Assembly (NCBI RefSeq): GCF_018619185.1
Contig: NZ_JAAXYC010000017.1
Location: 1-54,486, forward strand
Direction of reading: 5' to 3'
Source: Streptomyces sp. McG3
GTDB lineage: Bacteria; Actinomycetota; Actinomycetes; Streptomycetales; Streptomycetaceae
DNA: 54,486 nt
The notes under the pieces are model-generated. The model had not been told where the DNA came from. It saw only the letters and a list, made by a program, of their open reading frames with translations, and searched no databases. This document shows, piece by piece, positions 52,201 through 54,486 of this stretch. The first letter of the stretch is position 1; each line of letters opens with the position of its first letter. The translations under genes and the position numbers were made by a program.

Positions 52201-54486
52201 CAGGGCGATGTTGCCGAGGGTGGTGTCGGCGTCGCCGGGGAGCAGGGTGGCGTGGGCCCAGAACGGCTGGTCGCCGATGGGTTCGAGGGCGACCTCGTCC
52301 AGGGAGAGCGGCAGCCTGATCCCGGTGACCGGTGCGGGGTCTTCGGGGGCCGGCGGGATCAGCGGAGTCAGGAGGGTCTGGAAGCAGGCGTCGAGGAGGA
52401 CGGGGTGGAGGTGGTGGCCCGCGGCGTCGTCGCCGATCGCCCGGGGCGGGCGGATCCGGGCGAGGACCTCTCCGGCGCCGATCCAGACCTCCTCGATGGC
52501 CTGGAAGGCGGGGCCGTAGTGGTAGCCGAGGGCGGCCAGCGCGGTGTAGCAGTCGGGGCCTTCGAGGCGCCGGAGTGCCCTGGCGCGGAGCGCGGGGGCG
52601 TCGAGCGGCGGGGCGGTGCGGCGGCGTTGCCCGGTGCGGACGATCCCGCTCGCGTGCACGACCCGTTCCGCGTCGTCCCCGGTCGGGGAGGCGATGGTGA
52701 AGGCGGCGTTCTCCAGGGAGAGCGACACCTCCACGGTCCGGTCCTCGCCGTCGGGCAGGAAGAGGGCCTTGCGCAGATCGATGTCGGCGAGGACGGCGGT
52801 GGTGCCGCCGGTGAGCCGCAGGACGGCCTGGGCGGCCATTTCCAGATAGCCGGCGGCGGGGAAGACCACGGTGTCCTGGATGCGGTGGTCGGCGAGGTAC
52901 GGCAGGTCCTCGGTGTCCAGGCGGGCCTGCCAGGTGGGCTCCGTACGGTCGGTGCGGCGGCCCAGGAGTTGGTGGTCGCGGTGGCCGAGCCGGACCTGGG
53001 CGACCGGCCGGGGTTCGGTCCAGTGACGGTCGCGCCGGAAGGGGTGGCGGGGCAGGGTGACCGGCCGGCCGGCCGGCTGGAGGACGCTCCAGTCGACGGC
53101 GACGCCCAGGTTGTGGAGCGAGCCGAGGGAGGCGGCGAAGCGCTCGCTCTCGTTCTCCCGGCGGCGGATCGAGGGCAGGGTGAGCCCGCTCGTCCCGCCC
53201 GTGTCGAGGCATTCGCGGATCGCGTGGCCGAGGACCGGGTGCGGGCCGATCTCCAGGAACACCTGGTGGCCGTCGTCGGCGATGCGGTCGACCGCGGAGC
53301 GGAAGCGCACCCGCTCGCGGACGTTCTTCCACCAGTACGCGGCGTCCAGTTCCTCGCCCCGGGCGGTTCCCTCGACACCGGTGAGGTACAGCGGAACCCG
53401 GGCCGCTCGCGGCTCCAACGGAGCGAGTTCAGCGAGCAGTTCGTCCTTGATCTGCTCCATGACGACGCTGTGGTAGGGCACTTCGACGGTGAGGAACTTC
53501 GCGAATTGCTGCTCGGCCCGCAGTTCCTCGGCCAGCAAGGTCAGCGCGGCCTCGTCCCCGGCCAGGGTGATCGCGGTGGGGCTGTTGACGGCGGCGATGG
53601 AGACCCGGTCGCTGTAGGGGCGTACCCGGCGCTCCGCCTCGTCCTCCGAGAGGCTGACGGCGAGCATGGCGCCGGTGCCGGCCAGGGTCTGCTGGAGGCG
53701 GCTGCGGTGCACGACGATCCTGGCCGCGTCCCGCAGGGAGTAGACGCCCGCCGCGTGGAAGGCGGCGATCTCACCGGTGCTGTGGCCGACCACGGCGTCC
53801 GGGCGCACTCCGTGGGACCGCCACAGGGCCGCCAGGGCGACCTGCACGGCGAAGTTCGCGGGCTGGGCGAGCCAGGTCTCCGCCATCCGGGAGACGGACT
53901 CGTCGGCGGTCATCTCCTCGATGAGAGACCAGTCGGCGAACTCCCGCAGCGCCCGGTCGCACGCGGCGACGGCGTCGCGGAAGACCGGCTCCTCCTCCAG
54001 GAGTTGGCGGCCCATGCCCCACCACTGGGGGCCCATGCCGGTGAAGACCCACACCAGCCGCCGGTCGGCGGCGTCCCGGGTCCGGCCGTGGACGACCCGG
54101 GGATGGGCCTCGCCGCGCGCGTGGGCGGCGAGGGCCTCGTCGAGGGAGGCGCGCGAGGTGTAGGCGACGGACAGCCGCTCGGGGAGGTGCTGGCGGCGGT
54201 GGGCCAGGGTGTGGCCGAGGTCGTCGAGGGCCACGGCCGGGCCGTTGTCGCCCGCCAGCTCGCCCCGGATCCCGGCCGCCATCTCCGTCAGGGCGTCGGG
54301 GTTGCGGGCGCTGAGGGGCAGGATGCTCCAGCGTCGCCCGGCGGTCGCGGCGGGGCGGATGTCCGGCAGGGGCGCGGGTGCCTCCTCCAGGACGACATGG
54401 GCGTTGGTGCCGCCGAATCCGAAGGAGTTGACCCCGGCCCGGGCGGGCCCTTCGTGCTCGGGCCAGGCGGTGGGCCGGGTGGGGAT
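46216..54486 (-). CDS. ftdB: Iterative hybrid PKS-NRPS of a polycyclic tetramate macrolactam pathway (partial, runs off the right edge)
   Basis: The visible part is 2,756 residues; the N-terminal KS is cut by the window end. In order of translation: KS tail (SFGFGGTNAHVVLEE), AT about 54110-53230 (GHSTGEIAA near 53780, VPYHS near 53475), DH about 52970-52160 (LADHRIQDTVVFPAAGY, LDACFQ), a KR structural half, then KR about 51280-50660 (LVTGAFGALGR, QTNYAAGN), ACP (GLDSLLAMEL near 50297), C about 50110-48800 (HHIVSDA), A about 48790-47170 (TSGSTGRPK, FDVFTGD, VNSYGLTEATID, LTANGK), PCP (FFELGGSSIKL near 47055) and TE (LLGYSLGGN near 46685). No ER is present. The A-domain code residues read D-V-G-E-V-G-S-I-D-K, as for ornithine. 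Domain order and neighbours are those of frontalamide, ikarugamycin and HSAF synthetases, which build two polyene chains and join them to L-ornithine. Confidence 0.93.
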   Translation of the reverse strand: MPTRPTAWPEHEGPARAGVNSFGFGGTNAHVVLEEAPAPLPDIRPAATAGRRWSILPLSARNPDALTEMAAGIRGELAGDNGPAVALDDLGHTLAHRRQHLPERLSVAYTSRASLDEALAAHARGEAHPRVVHGRTRDAADRRLVWVFTGMGPQWWGMGRQLLEEEPVFRDAVAACDRALREFADWSLIEEMTADESVSRMAETWLAQPANFAVQVALAALWRSHGVRPDAVVGHSTGEIAAFHAAGVYSLRDAARIVVHRSRLQQTLAGTGAMLAVSLSEDEAERRVRPYSDRVSIAAVNSPTAITLAGDEAALTLLAEELRAEQQFAKFLTVEVPYHSVVMEQIKDELLAELAPLEPRAARVPLYLTGVEGTARGEELDAAYWWKNVRERVRFRSAVDRIADDGHQVFLEIGPHPVLGHAIRECLDTGGTSGLTLPSIRRRENESERFAASLGSLHNLGVAVDWSVLQPAGRPVTLPRHPFRRDRHWTEPRPVAQVRLGHRDHQLLGRRTDRTEPTWQARLDTEDLPYLADHRIQDTVVFPAAGYLEMAAQAVLRLTGGTTAVLADIDLRKALFLPDGEDRTVEVSLSLENAAFTIASPTGDDAERVVHASGIVRTGQRRRTAPPLDAPALRARALRRLEGPDCYTALAALGYHYGPAFQAIEEVWIGAGEVLARIRPPRAIGDDAAGHHLHPVLLDACFQTLLTPLIPPAPEDPAPVTGIRLPLSLDEVALEPIGDQPFWAHATLLPGDADTTLGNIALYADDGAPLGRVLGFRAADVEKAATAVARTTIDSWLAEPVWTDCPPLPAVDARALPQEVNDGDVNDGDVRGGPTGREADRRPVPTTAVRDHDWLVLADTGGVADAFAALAGARGERCRLVRRGAAYTASGDGATFTVDPASDAGLRRLLADLDRDGGPFRGAVLHLWNLDAPALADCDRTSLTDHTGAGAYSLIALARLLSARDGGGRLHIVTRGAQPALPGEGPEPLGAPAWGIGRVLRHQELIEHPGKLIDLDPGRQPGPDGDRAEAEALLGEVLSDDEEEIALRDGVRRTSRLRPAEGLTRPLPLRLRADGSYLVTGAFGALGRLLCRTLVRRGARRIILVGRTPVPAREKWAGTDPATAEGRAVALLRELEALGAQPVLATLDITDEDALAGWLDAHRHSGAPPVRGVFHLAGQVRDTLVADLDRAAFDAVHDPKTVGAHLLHRHLRDEPLEHFVLFASIASLLTTAGQTNYAAGNAFLDALAHHRRARQLPALSLDWGPWATGMIEELGLVDHYLHSRGMSSLSPDAGMAVLERVIGQDHAQLVVATVVDWPVFLAWYPSPPPLVADLAAAAAPPADAASGNGFLDVFRAADEETRRALVAERFAALSATVLRTGTDRIDPATGLGELGLDSLLAMELRARIHAELGVALPVVALLSGTPAGELAAQLHDGLTALASADAPDGAPGAVELHSDEGQYPLTQNQKALWFLKHLNPDGYAYNIGGAVEVTVTLEPDLMFEAVRRLIARHPALRTNFLLVDGQAVQRVSEDAAMDLALFDVQGEDWESIHATIVQEYRKPYDLAQDPLVRFRLFKRGPDRWIIMKAVHHIVSDAISTFTFIEELLAVYEALRRNQEPQLPPIGARYLDFLNQQNAFLAGPGAAGMLDYWRSHLPAEVPLLDLPVDKPRPAVQTHNGASEFFVLDDALSARVQALARAHGVTPFMVLLSAYYLLLHRYSGQDHIVVGSPVTGRTRQDFSSVYGYFVNPLPLHADLSDDPTVAELLQQVRRTVLGGLDNQEYPFVLLVEELGLQHDPSRSAVFQAMFILLTHKVATEQYGYRLEYIELPEEEGQFDITLSAYEDEAEGRFHCVFKYNTDLFLPETMRRMAAHYTRLLDRMTRVPGEQPASRLEMLGDRERERLVGEWSRPALPSAGPGAEPFTPVQTLIGRVAVEHPAAVAVTLPTAHGGTRRLTYAELDRRAAGTAARLRALGVGEGSVVVLCLDKTPELIVTLLGVLRAGAAYLPLRPDQPADRLAHLVTTTGAALVLVADDAAPEQTGALTVPTLTLAALGRTEPHPEGPAAEAGPDSPAYVITTSGSTGRPKAVRVSHRNLASAHAAWRQEYRLDSDVRTHLQMAEPSFDVFTGDLVRALCSGGTLVLADRDLLFDTTRLYRTMRQERVDCAEFVPAVVRGLMDHCAREGLRLDFLRLLVVGSDAWSVGEYRRLAELCGPGTRLVNSYGLTEATIDSAFFEGPVDDLEPGAMVPIGRPLPNSTLHVLDAHGEPVPPGVPGELWIGGAGVALGYAGDPEQTEERFVTRALGRGADARTERLYRTGDIARWDAHGRVHLLGRTDGQVKLRGHRIEIGEIEAQLAQWPPLARAVVTVRTDTGGEATLCAYCVPAPGATLDVRALRRHLARSLPSYMIPSHFTELPALPLTANGKVDTAALPAPRAEAGARPHEEPVTLYEVSVARHWKTLLGREQIGLEDDFFELGGSSIKLIELLHHLRTEFGVGVPVSRLYQVTTLHGMAATVEDVLLGTTADELPSLTFNAGQAPALFCFPPAGGHGLVYRGLAAQLPDHSVTGFNYLPGDDKVSRYADLIEADRPDGPYLLLGYSLGGNLAFETAKELERRGREVAHVVILDSRRILAAYEPDASGIAAFESELADHVRKHTGSEAVARETLAHAAEYLAFCGRTPNTGTVAATVSVITDEEKAALYAAGEHGTWHGSSTGATAVLRGSGVHADMLDAKHLPRNAELVRSVLRGDAAHGG

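Noticed and set aside
1..54486. CRISPR arrays, tRNA or rRNA genes, insertion sequences, phage attachment sites
   Set aside because: No regularly spaced repeats, no cloverleaf with CCA-type arms, no transposase motifs and no integrase genes were found on reading both strands.

Overview
The window is high-GC actinobacterial DNA, almost certainly Streptomyces. Third codon positions are nearly all G or C, GTG and TTG starts are common, AGGAGG-type ribosome sites are frequent, Tat and lipobox signal peptides are present, and there is a polycyclic tetramate macrolactam (PTM) biosynthetic locus. The first 22 bases are not biological. They match the Nextera/Tn5 read-1 adapter with one mismatch, so base 1 is a contig end.

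Layout. (1) 46-9246: a Tat-exported GH95 alpha-L-fucosidase with a ricin-type lectin tail, a PAS/GAF/PP2C/HATPase stress phosphatase, and a double-AsnC regulator divergent from an MFS exporter and an M20 peptidase. (2) 9331-16727: a phosphonate-type module. It has the ABC importer phnDCE with a phosphonatase-like HAD hydrolase, a PhoD-type phosphoesterase with an unusual N-terminal domain, a GntR/UTRA regulator, and an alcohol dehydrogenase of the phosphonate-associated type. A shared motif of about 28 bp lies in front of all three leftward transcription units. (3) 16792-17376: a broken ArsR/SRPBCC pair. (4) 17599-26599: a large secreted PA14/beta-propeller/CBM/DUF1080 protein, a barstar gene divergent from a secreted guanyl-type RNase, gene debris including a degraded copy of a nearby C15-like peptidase gene, an APH-type kinase, a lipoprotein, the intact C15-like protein (catalytic Cys replaced by Ser) and a FadR-type regulator. 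(5) 26797-39473: two adjacent carbohydrate/carboxylate units. One is a FadR-controlled sugar ABC importer with a ManD-type enolase-superfamily dehydratase. The other is a LacI-led operon with an FAD oxidoreductase, an orphan HyuA-type protein, an unknown HExxH protein, a permease and a frameshifted GH43/GH32-like secreted protein. (6) 39577-40539: an HSL-family esterase. (7) 40529-54486, leftward and running off the right edge: the PTM locus, with the iterative PKS-NRPS hybrid (KS tail-AT-DH-KR-ACP-C-A-PCP-TE), two FAD oxidoreductases, an MDR oxidoreductase and a P450, in the order of the frontalamide genes ftdB-C-D-E-F.

How the genes work together. In the PTM locus the PKS makes two polyene chains and the NRPS module joins them to ornithine, which the specificity residues read from this sequence predict. 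The FAD and MDR enzymes build the carbocycles and the P450 oxidises the product. In the phosphonate module, PhnD captures an organophosphorus solute, PhnCE imports it, and the HAD enzyme and the dehydrogenase are the candidate catabolic enzymes. The GntR protein is the candidate regulator of the shared motif. The two sugar units suggest uptake and breakdown of an acidic or oxidised plant-derived sugar. No tRNA, rRNA, CRISPR array, insertion sequence or origin was seen.
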